A stretch of 58,193 nt of DNA from Caulobacter sp. GTDB lineage: Bacteria; Pseudomonadota; Alphaproteobacteria; Caulobacterales; Caulobacteraceae. Positions 7,860 to 19,314 of this stretch are shown piece by piece. The stretch is taken from positions 1-58,193 of the forward strand of contig JAUSPV010000094.1 of the NCBI GenBank assembly GCA_030652755.1. The letters run 5' to 3'. The notes under the pieces were generated by a model that was not told the origin of the DNA, searched no databases, and saw nothing but the letters and a program-made list of their open reading frames with translations. The number at the start of each line of letters is the position of its first letter. Within the stretch, counting starts at the first letter, position 1. The position numbers were made by a program, and so were the translations under genes.

Positions 7860-8402
7860 TTACTCCCCATCCCCGCGCTGGCGCCGCCGCGTCGCCCGGT
7901 CGGCTTCCTGGACCTTGACCTGTTCCCAGTAGGCCATCCCCGTATCGGGCTTGAACATCGTGCGCGGCGCCCCCTCGGCCGAGGCGATGGCGAAGACGTT
8001 GCTCGCCGGGTCGTAGATCAGCCGGTCGCCGTTGTCCCGCGACAGGAACAGAGACCCCTTCGGCGGCCTTGACGTGAAGGCGTGAGCCTTGCGCACGAAG
8101 GCGTCGACCGTGTCGGCGCCGAAGGCCTCGCCGTTGCGCTCGAAGGCGCGGCGGGCGTTCTGCTCGGCGGTGTAGCGGCGGGTCGCCGACCACATCGGCC
8201 GGCCGTCCACCATGGGAACCGGCTCCCGGTCGGCCTCGGAGGTCCGGGCGCCGTCCAAGGAAGACGCCTCCGACGAGGCCGCGGTCGCCTGCGCGGCCTC
8301 CCCGGCCTTCTGCACCGGCACGGCCGAGGCCCCGCCGTCGCAACCGCTGACCAGCAGGCACAGGCCCGCGATGACGGCGGAGCCGCCTGACAATCTAATC
8401 AT
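7860..8402 (-). CDS. Hypothetical lipoprotein with C-terminal RTMFKP-YW motif
   Basis: A 180-residue protein with a lipoprotein signal (LCLLVSGC, mature Cys21) and a Ser/Ala/Glu-rich linker to about residue 65. A compact C-terminal domain follows: AHAFTSRPPKG, LIYDPASNVFAI, APRTMFKPDTGMAYW. The pattern of a G-D-R-L-x-Y-D-P strand followed by R-T-M-F-K-P and a Tyr-Trp pair also appears, to my recollection, at the ends of some bacterial secreted or toxin-like proteins, but no family is assigned. It is convergent with ubiB and divergent from coaBC. Confidence 0.65.
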   Translation of the reverse strand: MIRLSGGSAVIAGLCLLVSGCDGGASAVPVQKAGEAAQATAASSEASSLDGARTSEADREPVPMVDGRPMWSATRRYTAEQNARRAFERNGEAFGADTVDAFVRKAHAFTSRPPKGSLFLSRDNGDRLIYDPASNVFAIASAEGAPRTMFKPDTGMAYWEQVKVQEADRATRRRQRGDGE

Positions 8403-8525
8403 GAGAACCCTCGCTATGCCACCTTGACGAGAATAACGAACGAACTAGGAACACAGGTCGAGCCGGTTGTCCAGCGCCCGCCCGCGCCGTAAGGAGCGGA
8501 CAGGCTTTGAAGGCGAGGGCGCGGT

Positions 8526-9722
8526 TTGGACGAGCGACGGGTTCTTCTGATCGTCGGCGGCGGCATCGCGGCCTACAAGGCGCTGGAGCTGACACGGCTG
8601 CTGCGCAAGGCCGGCGTGGCCGTGCGGCCGATCCTGACGGCGGCGGGCGCGCAGTTCGTCACCCCGCTGTCCCTGTCGGCCCTGGCCGAAGACAAGGTCT
8701 ACAGCGAGCTGTTCTTCCTCACCGACGAGGCGGAGATGGGCCATATCGAGCTCAGCCGCTCGGCCGATCTGGTGGTCGTGGCCCCGGCGACGGCCGATCT
8801 GATGGCCAAGGCGGCGCACGGGCTTGCCGGTGATCTGGCCGCCACCACCCTGCTGGCCACCGACAAGCCGGTGCTGATGGCCCCGGCCATGAACGTTCGC
8901 ATGTGGGAGCACGCCGCCACGCGGCGGAACCTCGCCACCCTGCGGGGCGACGGCGTCAGCTTCGTCGGTCCCGACGAGGGCGCCATGGCCTGTGGCGAGT
9001 TCGGCGCCGGGCGGATGGCCGAACCGCAGGCGATCTTCGACGCCGTCATGGCGATGCTGGAAGGGCCGCGCGGCCGCCCGCTGGCCGGGAAGCATGTGCT
9101 GGTCACCGCCGGCCCCACCGCCGAAGCGCTCGATCCCGTCAGGTTGCTGACCAACCGCTCCAGCGGCCGGCAGGGTTTCGCCATCGCCGCCGGCCTCGCC
9201 GCGCTCGGCGCCCGGGTGACGCTGGTGGCCGGGCCGGTCAGCCTGCCGACGCCGTCCGGCGTCAAGCGCGTGGACGTCGAGTCCGCCCGCGAGATGCTGG
9301 CCGCCTGCGAGGCCGCGCTGCCGGCCGACGCCGCCGTCTGCGTCGCCGCCGTGGCCGACTGGCGGCCAGACGAGGCGTTCGGGATCAAGCTGAAGAAGGG
9401 CAAGGACGGCCCTCCGGAGCTTCGCCTCGTCGAGAACCCCGACATCCTCGCCACCCTGGCCGCCGGCGGCCCCCGCCGCCCGACGCTCGTGGTCGGGTTC
9501 GCCGCGGAGACCAACGACGTGGAAGCCCACGCCAGGGCCAAGCTGGCGCGCAAGAACTGCGACTGGATCATCGCCAACGACGTCACCGAACCCGGCGTCA
9601 TGGGCGGGGCTGAGAACGCGGTGCTGCTGATCAGCAAGGCCGGCGTCGAGCGCTGGGATCGAGACGTCAAGGAAGCTGTCGGCGCCAAACTGGCCGCCCG
9701 TATCGCCGAGGCCCTGGCATGA
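8526..9722 (+). CDS. coaBC: Bifunctional phosphopantothenoylcysteine decarboxylase/synthetase
   Basis: A 398-residue fusion catalysing two steps of coenzyme A synthesis. The N-terminal CoaC flavin decarboxylase shows [16 protein letters not shown], the PAMNVRMW motif and the redox-active Cys loop [10 protein letters not shown]. The C-terminal CoaB synthetase carries [26 protein letters not shown] and the lysine-rich KLKKGKDG. The frame begins with TTG at 8526, behind a GAGGG sequence, and no ATG or GTG gives a full-length protein. It overlaps dut by 4 nt (ATGA), so the two are translationally coupled. Confidence 0.95.
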   Translation: MDERRVLLIVGGGIAAYKALELTRLLRKAGVAVRPILTAAGAQFVTPLSLSALAEDKVYSELFFLTDEAEMGHIELSRSADLVVVAPATADLMAKAAHGLAGDLAATTLLATDKPVLMAPAMNVRMWEHAATRRNLATLRGDGVSFVGPDEGAMACGEFGAGRMAEPQAIFDAVMAMLEGPRGRPLAGKHVLVTAGPTAEALDPVRLLTNRSSGRQGFAIAAGLAALGARVTLVAGPVSLPTPSGVKRVDVESAREMLAACEAALPADAAVCVAAVADWRPDEAFGIKLKKGKDGPPELRLVENPDILATLAAGGPRRPTLVVGFAAETNDVEAHARAKLARKNCDWIIANDVTEPGVMGGAENAVLLISKAGVERWDRDVKEAVGAKLAARIAEALA

Positions 9723-10174
9723 CCCCGATCATCCCCATCACCCGCCTGCCCCACGCCGAGGGCATTCCGCTGCCGGCCTACGAGACAGCGCTGGCCGCCG
9801 GCATGGACCTGCGCGCCGCGGTGCCCGACCACGAACCGCTGATCCTCAAGCCGATGTCCCGGGCCATGGTCCCCACGGGCCTGGCCTTCGCCGTGCCCGC
9901 CGGGTTCGAGGCCCAGGTGCGGCCGCGCTCGGGCCTGGCGGCCAAGGCCGGGATCACCTGCCTCAACACGCCGGGCACCATCGACGCCGACTATCGCGGC
10001 GAGGTGAAGGTGATCCTGATCAATCTGGGGGAGGAAGACTTCGTCATCCGCCGGGGCGATCGCATCGCCCAGCTTGTCATCGCGCCCGTGGCGTCAGCGT
10101 CCTGGGTGGAAGTCGCCAGTCTGGAAACGACAGAGCGGGGCGCGGGCGGCTTCGGCTCGACCGGCGCGGCGTGA
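9719..10174 (+). CDS. dut: Deoxyuridine 5'-triphosphate nucleotidohydrolase
   Basis: A 151-residue trimeric dUTPase that hydrolyses dUTP to dUMP and pyrophosphate, keeping uracil out of DNA and feeding dTMP synthesis. All five motifs are seen in order: [38 protein letters not shown] and [10 protein letters not shown]. Length is standard. Its ATG overlaps the coaBC stop. Confidence 0.97.
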   Translation: MTPIIPITRLPHAEGIPLPAYETALAAGMDLRAAVPDHEPLILKPMSRAMVPTGLAFAVPAGFEAQVRPRSGLAAKAGITCLNTPGTIDADYRGEVKVILINLGEEDFVIRRGDRIAQLVIAPVASASWVEVASLETTERGAGGFGSTGAA

Positions 10175-10176
10175 CC

Positions 10177-10293
10177 CTAGAGGGGCGTCCCGAACAGGGC
10201 GACATAGCCGAGAAAGCCCGTCGCGAAGAAGACCGCCGCGATCCACAGGAAGGGTCGCGCGATGTCGTAGGGATGGTCGATCGAGGCTTTCAT
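10177..10293 (-). CDS. 38-residue single-pass membrane peptide
   Basis: A short frame beginning MKASIDHPYDIARP with one clear transmembrane stretch (FLWIAAVFFATGFLGYVALF) and a four-residue tail. GGAAGG lies about 15 nt upstream. It occupies the space between convergent dut (stop 2 nt away) and divergent gene 10388. The amphipathic start, single helix and lack of any competing frame suggest a real small protein, but no family is recognised. Confidence 0.45.
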   Translation of the reverse strand: MKASIDHPYDIARPFLWIAAVFFATGFLGYVALFGTPL

Positions 10294-10387
10294 GACGCGG
10301 TCTGGTCCTTCCGAGGGCCGGGTATTCAACAAACTGAACACATCGGCGCCGCATACGGTTGCAGGCGTCGTCTGAACCGAGAATGAC

Positions 10388-11638
10388 GTGATTCGCCTCC
10401 CGATTGACAAGCTCGCCGAGAAACTCGCCTCACAATTGAACGGGACCGCCGGGCGGCTGTTCGTTCCGGGCGGTCCGGGCGAGCCTCTGGGCCTGCTCGA
10501 CGCCTTCCGGGGCGCGCCGGACCTGGCGGCGCGGATCACCTTCGTCGGGGCCCATGTGCCCGGGATCAACCGCACCGACTGGGCGGGTCTGCACGAGACG
10601 GCGCGGGCCGAGGGGACCTTCCTGTCGGCCGACTGGCGCGCCAGCTTCGAAGCCGGCGGCTTCGCGCTGCGGCCGATGACCTGGTTCCAGGCCTGGGGCT
10701 GGCTGGGGACGACGCCGCTCGACGCCGCCGTCGCGGTGGTCAGCCCGCCGGACGCCGACGGGCGGGTGTCGCTGGGCGTCGCCTCCGACCTCGCGCCGGC
10801 GGTGATGGCGCGGGACGTGTTCAAGGCGGCGATCGTCAATCCGCACATGCCGCGCGTGGCGGGACCGCTCTACGACCTGTCGGCCTTCGATCTGGTCGCG
10901 CAGGACGAGACGCCGCTGCTGACCTACGAGGCGGGCACGCTGGATCCGGCCTTCGACGTCATCAAGGGCCACCTGCAATCGCTGCTGACGCCCGGCGCCA
11001 GTCTGCAGTTCGGGCTCGGCAAGGCCGGGGTGGCGGCGGTGCAGGCGCTGGAGGGTCTCAAGGGCCTGCGCATCCACTCAGGCATGGTCGCCGGTCCGCT
11101 GCAGGCGGTGCTGGACTCCGGCGCCCTGACCGAGGTGGTCACCGGCCTGGCCGCCGGCGACGCCGACCTCTACGCCCTGTGCGGCCGCGACCCGCGCATC
11201 CGGTTCGAGCCGTCCGGCTTCACCCACGACATCCGCACCCTGGCGGCGATCCCCAAGCTGGCGGCCGTCAACTCGGCGCTGGAGATCGACCTGTTCGGCC
11301 AGGCCAACGCCGAGTTCCAGAACGGTCGCCAGATCTCCGGCACCGGCGGTCTGACCGACTTCCTGCGCGGGGCCCGGCTGTCGGAGGGCGGCCTGCCCAT
11401 CCTGGCCCTGCCGTCATCTGCGAAGGGCGGGGCGATCAGCCGGATCATTCCGCGTCTGCCGCAGACCGCGGTCTCCGTCCCGCGCGCCGACGTCGGGCTG
11501 GTCATCACCGAGCACGGGATCGCCGACCTGCGCGGCCTGACGCTCGACGGGCGGGCCGAGGCCCTGATCGCCGTTGCGGCGCCCGATCACCGCGATGGTC
11601 TGGCCAACGCCTGGACCGACATCCGCAAGACTCTCTAG
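10388..11638 (+). CDS. Acetyl-CoA hydrolase/transferase family protein
   Basis: A 416-residue member of the class I CoA-transferase (acetyl-CoA hydrolase/4-hydroxybutyrate CoA-transferase) family. The two alpha/beta halves are seen, with a C-terminal HGIADLRGLTLDGRAEALI and a closing AAPDHRDGL typical of the family; GNG-type glycine-rich segments such as FGLGKAGVAAV are in the middle. The start is GTG at 10388. Substrate cannot be inferred: succinyl-, propionyl- and acetyl-CoA are all used in this family. It is followed by catalase after 111 bp with no shared theme. Confidence 0.8.
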   Translation: MIRLPIDKLAEKLASQLNGTAGRLFVPGGPGEPLGLLDAFRGAPDLAARITFVGAHVPGINRTDWAGLHETARAEGTFLSADWRASFEAGGFALRPMTWFQAWGWLGTTPLDAAVAVVSPPDADGRVSLGVASDLAPAVMARDVFKAAIVNPHMPRVAGPLYDLSAFDLVAQDETPLLTYEAGTLDPAFDVIKGHLQSLLTPGASLQFGLGKAGVAAVQALEGLKGLRIHSGMVAGPLQAVLDSGALTEVVTGLAAGDADLYALCGRDPRIRFEPSGFTHDIRTLAAIPKLAAVNSALEIDLFGQANAEFQNGRQISGTGGLTDFLRGARLSEGGLPILALPSSAKGGAISRIIPRLPQTAVSVPRADVGLVITEHGIADLRGLTLDGRAEALIAVAAPDHRDGLANAWTDIRKTL

Positions 11639-11749
11639 CCAGGTCGCCTGGTCGACGCCCGGCGAATAAAGCCGCGCGCCGACGCCACCATCCCGCACGC
11701 CTGACGTTAGTCCTCCGAAGATCCGCCCGGTTCGCAGGAGCATTGACCC

Positions 11750-13837
<2,088 letters not shown>

Positions 13838-13919
13838 CGCTACAGGGGCGGATCGCTGGAGGATTGACCTTCGCCGGGGCCCGCAGCATGTGCAGCGCAT
13901 CAGAACATCGAGCGCGACC

Positions 13920-14834
13920 ATGGACCTGCTGACCCGAAGCGATCTGCCCCTTGAGCTCGTCGGCCGGGGCAAGGTGCGCGACATCTATGTCATCGACGCG
14001 CAGCGCCTGCTGCTGATCGCCACCGACCGGGTCAGCGCCTTTGATGTGGTGATGGCCGAGCCGGTGCCGTTCAAGGGCGCGGTCCTGACCCAGCTGAGCG
14101 CCTGGTGGTTCCGACGGCTGGAGGGGGTGGTCGACCATCACCTGCTGTCGGTTGACGCGGACGAGATCATCGCCGCTGTTCCGGCGCTCGCCGGCTGCCG
14201 CGACCAGATCGCCGGCCGGGCTACCCTCTGCCGCCGGGTCGAAGTGGCGCCAATCGAGTGCGTGGTGCGCGGCTACCTCTCCGGCTCGGCCTGGAAGGAA
14301 TACGCGGCGACCGGAACGCTGGCGGGGGAGGCGCTGCCGGCCGGCCTGCGCCAGAGCGAGCGGCTCGATCCGCCGGTGTTCAGCCCGGCGACCAAGGCCG
14401 AGACCGGCCATGACGAGAACATCCCGGTCTCCCGCATGGTCGAGCTGGTCGGCGCGGAGCTCGCCGCCGAACTGGAGCGCCTCAGCCGGACGGTGTACGC
14501 CGCCGGCCGCGACGCCGCCGCCGAGCGCGGTCTGGTGCTGGCCGACACCAAGTTCGAGTTCGGCCGCGACGCCGCCGGCAAGGTGGTGCTGATCGACGAG
14601 GTGATGACCCCCGACAGCTCCCGCTACTGGCCGGCGGAAGGTTGGTCGGTCGGCGAGGTTCCGCCCAGCTTCGACAAGCAGCCGCTGCGCGACCATCTCG
14701 ACGCCGAGCGCGCCGCCGGGCGCTGGAACGGCGAGGCGCCGCCGCCGCCGCTGCCGCAAGCGGTCATCGACGCCATGTCGGCGCGCTATCTCGAGCTCTA
14801 CCGGCGCATGACGGGCGAGGACCTGGCGGTTTGA
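13920..14834 (+). CDS. purC: Phosphoribosylaminoimidazole-succinocarboxamide synthase
   Basis: A 304-residue SAICAR synthetase of de novo purine synthesis, joining CAIR and aspartate with ATP. Signatures are [12 protein letters not shown] (glycine-rich ATP loop), [34 protein letters not shown] and [12 protein letters not shown]. The length matches the eukaryote-like long bacterial form (about 300) rather than the 240-residue form. The start at 13920 is chosen by homology; the in-frame sequence upstream is catalase 3' end and spacer. Confidence 0.95.
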   Translation: MDLLTRSDLPLELVGRGKVRDIYVIDAQRLLLIATDRVSAFDVVMAEPVPFKGAVLTQLSAWWFRRLEGVVDHHLLSVDADEIIAAVPALAGCRDQIAGRATLCRRVEVAPIECVVRGYLSGSAWKEYAATGTLAGEALPAGLRQSERLDPPVFSPATKAETGHDENIPVSRMVELVGAELAAELERLSRTVYAAGRDAAAERGLVLADTKFEFGRDAAGKVVLIDEVMTPDSSRYWPAEGWSVGEVPPSFDKQPLRDHLDAERAAGRWNGEAPPPPLPQAVIDAMSARYLELYRRMTGEDLAV

Positions 14835-14864
14835 GCCACTTCTCTCAGTGCAGCGAACCTACCT

Positions 14865-14994
14865 CGTCATCGTCGGACTTGTTCCGACGACCCATGCGTG
14901 GTGAGCAAGACCGGTAGCGCGCGACGCTGCCGACATCTCTCTAATCACCCGTCGCCCGTGTTCATGGGTCGTCGGAACAAGTCCGACGATGACG
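14865..14994. repeat. Perfect 32-bp inverted repeat, 130-bp element
   Basis: Arms at 14865-14896 and 14963-14994 are exact reverse complements over 32 bp, separated by 66 bp. Each arm also folds on itself: CGTCGGA, loop CTTGT, TCCGACG. The right arm carries the GTGTTCATGGG core seen at 84-94 and 37080. It lies in the 193-bp gap between convergent purC and the CoA-transferase gene. The double symmetry means it can form either two small hairpins or one very long stem. Confidence 0.85.
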
Positions 14995-15027
14995 AAAGTG
15001 GGAGCAAGAGCGGCGTCCCGTGGGGTG

Positions 15028-16167
15028 CTAACCCAACAGCTCCCCGGTGTGCTCGCCCAGCTTCGGCGAACGCATCCCCGGCATCCGCGCGCCGTCGATC
15101 CTCACCGGCGCGGCCAGCATCTGTAGCCCTTCAGGCCTGTCCGGATGGTCGACGACATCGCGCATGGCGACCTCGGCCACGAAGGGGTTGTCCAGCGCTT
15201 CTGTCAGGCTGTTGACCGGTCCGAACGGCACGCGGCCAGCGAGCAGCGCGGTCCAGTCGGCGTTGGTGCGGGTGGCGAACAGGGCGTCGACGGCCTGCGT
15301 CAGCGCCGGCAGGTGGGCGCGGCGGGCGGCGAGGTCGGCGAAGCGCGGATCGGCGGCCAGGTCCGGTCGGGCGGTCAGCGCGCAGAGCTCGTCCCAGAAC
15401 TTCTGGGTCATGCACATCAGCTGACCGTAGCCGTCGGCGGTCTTCACCCGCTGCACCGGGGCCAGCGAAGGGTGGGCGCCGCCCGGCAGCCGCTCGGTCA
15501 CATGGCCGGCGTTCATCGCCCAGATCGCCGGGTAGCTCAGCTGGTGCAGCGCCACGTCGAACAGCGAGACGTCGACGTCGCAGCCTTCGCCGGTCGCCCG
15601 GGCCGACAGGATTCCGGACACGACGGCGAAGGCGAACGTCGCGCCGCTCATGAAGTCGATGATCGAGACGCCCATCCGGGTTGGCGGCCCGTCCGGCTCG
15701 CCGGTCAGGCTCATCAGGCCGCATTCGGCCTGCATCGGGTAGTCATAGCCCGGCCAGCCCTCGCGGCTGTTGCCCCGACCATAGGCCGACAGGTGGCCAC
15801 AGACGATGGCGGGGTTGATGCCTTTAAGCGCCTCGAACGTCAGGCCCAGCTTGACCGGCTGGTCGCCGCGCAGGTTGTTGACCACCGCCTCGGCCGAGGC
15901 GACCAGCCGCTCGAAGTCCTCGCGCCCCTGAAGGGTCTTGAGCTCCACCGCCGCGCTCTTCTTGCCGCGCGAGAAGGTCTGGAAATACTGGCTGTCGTGC
16001 TCGCCCAGCAGGAAGGGTCCGGTCGGACGCGAGGCGTCGCCGCCCAGGGACGGGCTCTCGATCTTGATCACCTCCGCGCCCAGCTCCGCCATGAGCAGGG
16101 TCGCATAGGGCCCGGCCCCGAAGTGCTCGATCGTCAGGACGCGCACGCCCTCCAGCGGTCGCTTCAC
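15028..16167 (-). CDS. CaiB/BaiF class III CoA-transferase
   Basis: A 379-residue enzyme of the formyl-CoA/carnitine-CoA transferase family, which moves CoA between organic acids through an aspartyl-CoA thioester intermediate. The catalytic Asp171 is present in GVSIIDFMSGATFA. Family segments GVRVLTIEHFGAGPYATLLMA (written in two parts: GVRVLTIEHF, GAGPYATLLMAELGAEVIKIE), FQTFSRGKKSAAVEL and HPSLAPVQRVKTADG are seen. The start is GTG at 16167, overlapping the trmO stop by 4 nt (GTGA), so it is coupled to trmO. Substrate unknown; the family includes racemases such as alpha-methylacyl-CoA racemase. Confidence 0.85.
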   Translation of the reverse strand: MKRPLEGVRVLTIEHFGAGPYATLLMAELGAEVIKIESPSLGGDASRPTGPFLLGEHDSQYFQTFSRGKKSAAVELKTLQGREDFERLVASAEAVVNNLRGDQPVKLGLTFEALKGINPAIVCGHLSAYGRGNSREGWPGYDYPMQAECGLMSLTGEPDGPPTRMGVSIIDFMSGATFAFAVVSGILSARATGEGCDVDVSLFDVALHQLSYPAIWAMNAGHVTERLPGGAHPSLAPVQRVKTADGYGQLMCMTQKFWDELCALTARPDLAADPRFADLAARRAHLPALTQAVDALFATRTNADWTALLAGRVPFGPVNSLTEALDNPFVAEVAMRDVVDHPDRPEGLQMLAAPVRIDGARMPGMRSPKLGEHTGELLG

Positions 16168-16625
16168 CAGTAGCCTTCCATCAGTTCGGTGGCCCAGGCC
16201 GGCTGGCGAACCGCGCCCCGCGGCAGGAACTCGCCCATCACCGGCTTGATATCGAGCACCGGGGTGCCGTCGATTGCGTCCAGCCCCTCGACCTCGATGG
16301 TCAGGCCGTCGACCGCGATCACGCGGCAGACCGAGACGCCGAGGCGGTTGGGTCGGTTGCGTCCCCGCTGGGCGAAGATGCCGACCAGCGGCCAGTCCTC
16401 GCGGCCGCGTGGCCGGCGGGCGCCGGTGGTGATCTGGTCCGGGGTGATCTGGTCGAACACGAAGACGATCTCGGCGTGGGAGAAGTCGGAAAGTCCGAAC
16501 AGGGCCTCGGGTCCGAACCGCGCGGGGTCCAGCTCGATGCGGGCCCGGCTGGCGCCCCAGTCGTCGTCGACCGCCTCGACACGACCGCCCCGGACATGTC
16601 CGACCGGCTCGAGCGTGAAACTCAT
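16164..16625 (-). CDS. trmO: tRNA (N6-threonylcarbamoyladenosine-37) methyltransferase TrmO
   Basis: A 153-residue TrmO (UPF0066/YaeB) protein, a SAM-dependent enzyme that methylates t6A37 in certain tRNAs. The conserved block VGIFAQRGRNRPNRLGVSVC and the C-terminal LDIKPVMGEFLPRG are diagnostic. It lacks the C-terminal extension of the E. coli protein, as do many short bacterial members. The start at 16625 (MSFTLEPVGHVRGG) is the family start. It diverges from the hybrid kinase at 16805 with 179 bp between. Confidence 0.85.
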   Translation of the reverse strand: MSFTLEPVGHVRGGRVEAVDDDWGASRARIELDPARFGPEALFGLSDFSHAEIVFVFDQITPDQITTGARRPRGREDWPLVGIFAQRGRNRPNRLGVSVCRVIAVDGLTIEVEGLDAIDGTPVLDIKPVMGEFLPRGAVRQPAWATELMEGYW

Positions 16626-16804
16626 GACCGACTCCCTTTGCTGGCGCTTCCGGCTAGGCCCGTGGCCGCCGAGGGTCAAGACGGCGGCGGCGCCGCGCGC
16701 GGGGCGAACCTTCGTTCCGACCTCACCCGACACTGACCGGGTATGACAACCGGGCGTTTACATGTCGCGCTGCATGGTCCGTCCGGAAAAGGGCGGAAAC
16801 CAGC

Positions 16805-19153
16805 ATGGCCGGCGGCAAGACCGGGAACGGATCCTCGAGAGCGCGCCGGACCGAGTCCGCCGCCGCGCGGTGGTTCTTCGACAACTCGCTGGACATGTTC
16901 GCGGTGGTCAATCGCGAGGGCGTCTTCATCGAGGTCAATGACGCCTGGGAACGGATCACCGGCTGGACCCGCGAGGACCTGGTCGGCCAGACGATCTTCT
17001 CGCTCCTGCACGAGGATTGCTACGAAGAGGCCATGGACTCGCGCCGGCGCATGAAGCGGGACGGGCACACGGTCAACCAGCTCAGGATCCGGCGCAAGGA
17101 CGGCCAGTGGATATGGATCCAGGGCCGCTCGCGGCTGGACCCCGACGACCATATGGTCGGAACGCTCCACGACATCACCGAGTCGGTCCTCCAGCGGGCG
17201 GAACTCGAGGCGGCTCGCCAGACGCGGTCGATGCTGTCCGAGGCCGCCGGCATCGGCACCTGGAATTTCGAGCCGCGCACCCAGACCATCGAATGGTCGC
17301 CCGATATTCACGCGCTGTCCGGCTGGGGTCCGGAGGAGATCGCCGATCCCCAGGACTTCTACGCCCGCCTCGACCCAACCCAGCTTGACGCCGTGCGAGA
17401 GGCCTTCTCGGCCGGGGTCCAGACCGGGCAGGGCGGGACGATCGAGCACCGCATGCGCACGCGCGACGGCCGCTGGCTGTCCATGCGGGCCACCTTCCAG
17501 ACGGAACCTCGCGGCCAGCTGTTCGCGCTGCGCGGCATCTCCCAGGACGTTACCGCCCTGGTCGTCGCCCGCGATGCGGCGCGGGAAGGCCAGGCCCGGG
17601 TCGAGGCGCTGATGGAGCAGACCCGGATGGACGCCTGGCGCCAGGAGCTGGCGCTGAGCGCCGCCGAGGCCGGCGCCTTCGAGATCGACCATGTCAACCA
17701 GACCTTCTGGGCCAGCGAGCAGTTCACCCGTCTTGTCGGCCGGTCCATGGACTATGCGGCCGTCGCGGTGCCGGTCTGGGCCTTCGTGCACCCCGAGGAT
17801 CGCGAGCTCGTGGAAACCGTGAACCTGCGGTGGGCCGAGGGCGAGGATGAAGACAACGTCAGCATGGAGTTCCGCATCGTCGGGCCGGGCGGGGACGCGC
17901 GGTGGGTGCGGGTGTTCTACCGGTTGCACGCTCCGACCCGTAAGGGCGTAGGCCTCGTGCTCGATATCGACGCCCGCAAGCGCCAGGAGCTGGCGTTGGT
18001 CGAGGCCCAGCGCGCCGCCGAGGCCGCCGCCGAGGCCAAGGCCCGCTTCCTGGCCAACATGAGCCACGAGATTCGCACGCCCATGAACGGCGTGCTGGGC
18101 GTCCTGCATCTGCTCAAGGGCGAGACCATGAGCCCGGACGGCCTGCGCCTGCTCGACGAGGCGCTGGGCTGCGGCGAGATGCTGTCGACCCTGCTCGACG
18201 ACGTCATCGACTTCGAGCGCATCGAGGCGGGGCGCCTGGACCTCACGGCCAGGCCGGTCGACGCCGGAGATCTCGCCGCCAGCGTGGCGCGGCTGCTGGG
18301 GCCGCAGGCCCGCGACAAGGGGCTGACGCTGTCCATCGAGGGGCAGGCCGATCTGGGCTGGGTGTCGGCCGATCCCGTGCGTCTGCGCCAATGCCTGTTC
18401 AATCTTGTCGGCAACGCGGTGAAGTTCACCCTGGCCGGCGGCGTGCGCATCGTCTGTGAGCAGGCCGCGCCGGGCCGGATCGCCTTCGTGGTGCACGACA
18501 CGGGCGTGGGCATCCCGCTGGAGGCCCAGGATCAGCTGTTCGAACGCTTCCATCAGGCCGACGCCTCGACGACCCGCCGATTTGGGGGCTCCGGCCTTGG
18601 CCTGTCCATCGCCCGCAAACTCGCCCGGCTTATGGGCGGCGACGTCAGCTTCAGCTCCGCGCCCGGCGAGGGATCGGTGTTCCGCCTGGAGATCGCCGCC
18701 GCGCCGGCGGCCCCGGCGACAGTGGCCATCGATGAGGACTCCCCGCTGCTGGACGGCCTGCGGGTGCTGGTCGTCGAGGACAACGCCACCAACCGGACCA
18801 TCGTCGAGCGGCTGCTCGACAGTCTCGGCGCCCGGGTGTCGACGGCCTCCGACGGTCTGGCCGGCGTTCAGGCGGCGAGCCTCGGCGCCTTCGACCTGAT
18901 CCTGATGGACATCCAGATGCCCGGCATCGACGGCATGGAGGCGGCCCGCCGGATCCGCGCCCTCGGCGGTCACGCGGCGGCGACGCCGATCATCGCCCTG
19001 ACCGCCAACGTGCTCGCCCATCAGCGCCAACTCTATCTGGCCGGCGGCATGGACGGGGTGGTCGGCAAGCCCATCTCCCCGACCACCCTGATCGCCGAGA
19101 TCGCCCGCCTGGCGCAGCCGTCCGAACCCTCTCCCCATACCCGCGTCGCCTGA
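16805..19153 (+). CDS. Soluble hybrid sensor histidine kinase (PAS x3-HisKA-HATPase-REC)
   Basis: A 782-residue cytoplasmic sensor with no membrane segment. Three PAS/PAC-like domains occupy roughly 20-125, 140-250 and 283-393 (NREGVFIEVNDAWERITGW and MEFRIVGPGGDARWVRV are typical). A short coiled coil leads to the HisKA phosphoacceptor His421 (FLANMSHEIRTPMNG). ATP-binding boxes follow: N (NLVGNAVKFT), G1 (DTGVGIP) and G2 (GGSGLGLSI). The C-terminal receiver holds Asp702 (LILMDIQMPG) and the switch lysine in GVVGKPISP. An Hpt partner is not in the window. The ligand of the PAS domains cannot be read. Confidence 0.93.
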   Translation: MAGGKTGNGSSRARRTESAAARWFFDNSLDMFAVVNREGVFIEVNDAWERITGWTREDLVGQTIFSLLHEDCYEEAMDSRRRMKRDGHTVNQLRIRRKDGQWIWIQGRSRLDPDDHMVGTLHDITESVLQRAELEAARQTRSMLSEAAGIGTWNFEPRTQTIEWSPDIHALSGWGPEEIADPQDFYARLDPTQLDAVREAFSAGVQTGQGGTIEHRMRTRDGRWLSMRATFQTEPRGQLFALRGISQDVTALVVARDAAREGQARVEALMEQTRMDAWRQELALSAAEAGAFEIDHVNQTFWASEQFTRLVGRSMDYAAVAVPVWAFVHPEDRELVETVNLRWAEGEDEDNVSMEFRIVGPGGDARWVRVFYRLHAPTRKGVGLVLDIDARKRQELALVEAQRAAEAAAEAKARFLANMSHEIRTPMNGVLGVLHLLKGETMSPDGLRLLDEALGCGEMLSTLLDDVIDFERIEAGRLDLTARPVDAGDLAASVARLLGPQARDKGLTLSIEGQADLGWVSADPVRLRQCLFNLVGNAVKFTLAGGVRIVCEQAAPGRIAFVVHDTGVGIPLEAQDQLFERFHQADASTTRRFGGSGLGLSIARKLARLMGGDVSFSSAPGEGSVFRLEIAAAPAAPATVAIDEDSPLLDGLRVLVVEDNATNRTIVERLLDSLGARVSTASDGLAGVQAASLGAFDLILMDIQMPGIDGMEAARRIRALGGHAAATPIIALTANVLAHQRQLYLAGGMDGVVGKPISPTTLIAEIARLAQPSEPSPHTRVA

Positions 19154-19314
19154 CCGTCTTCCGTAGCCGCTGACGCAAGGCGGGCATCCTTCAGAATCTG
19201 GATGCGCGCAGGTGATTCCATGGCCTAAGACAGGAAAGCCGCAACGCAAGCAAGTCGTTGCAGGTCCAGAGTCCGCCTTCACGCCTTGCCTGAACTCCTG
19301 TTGGGACGCCGCCG

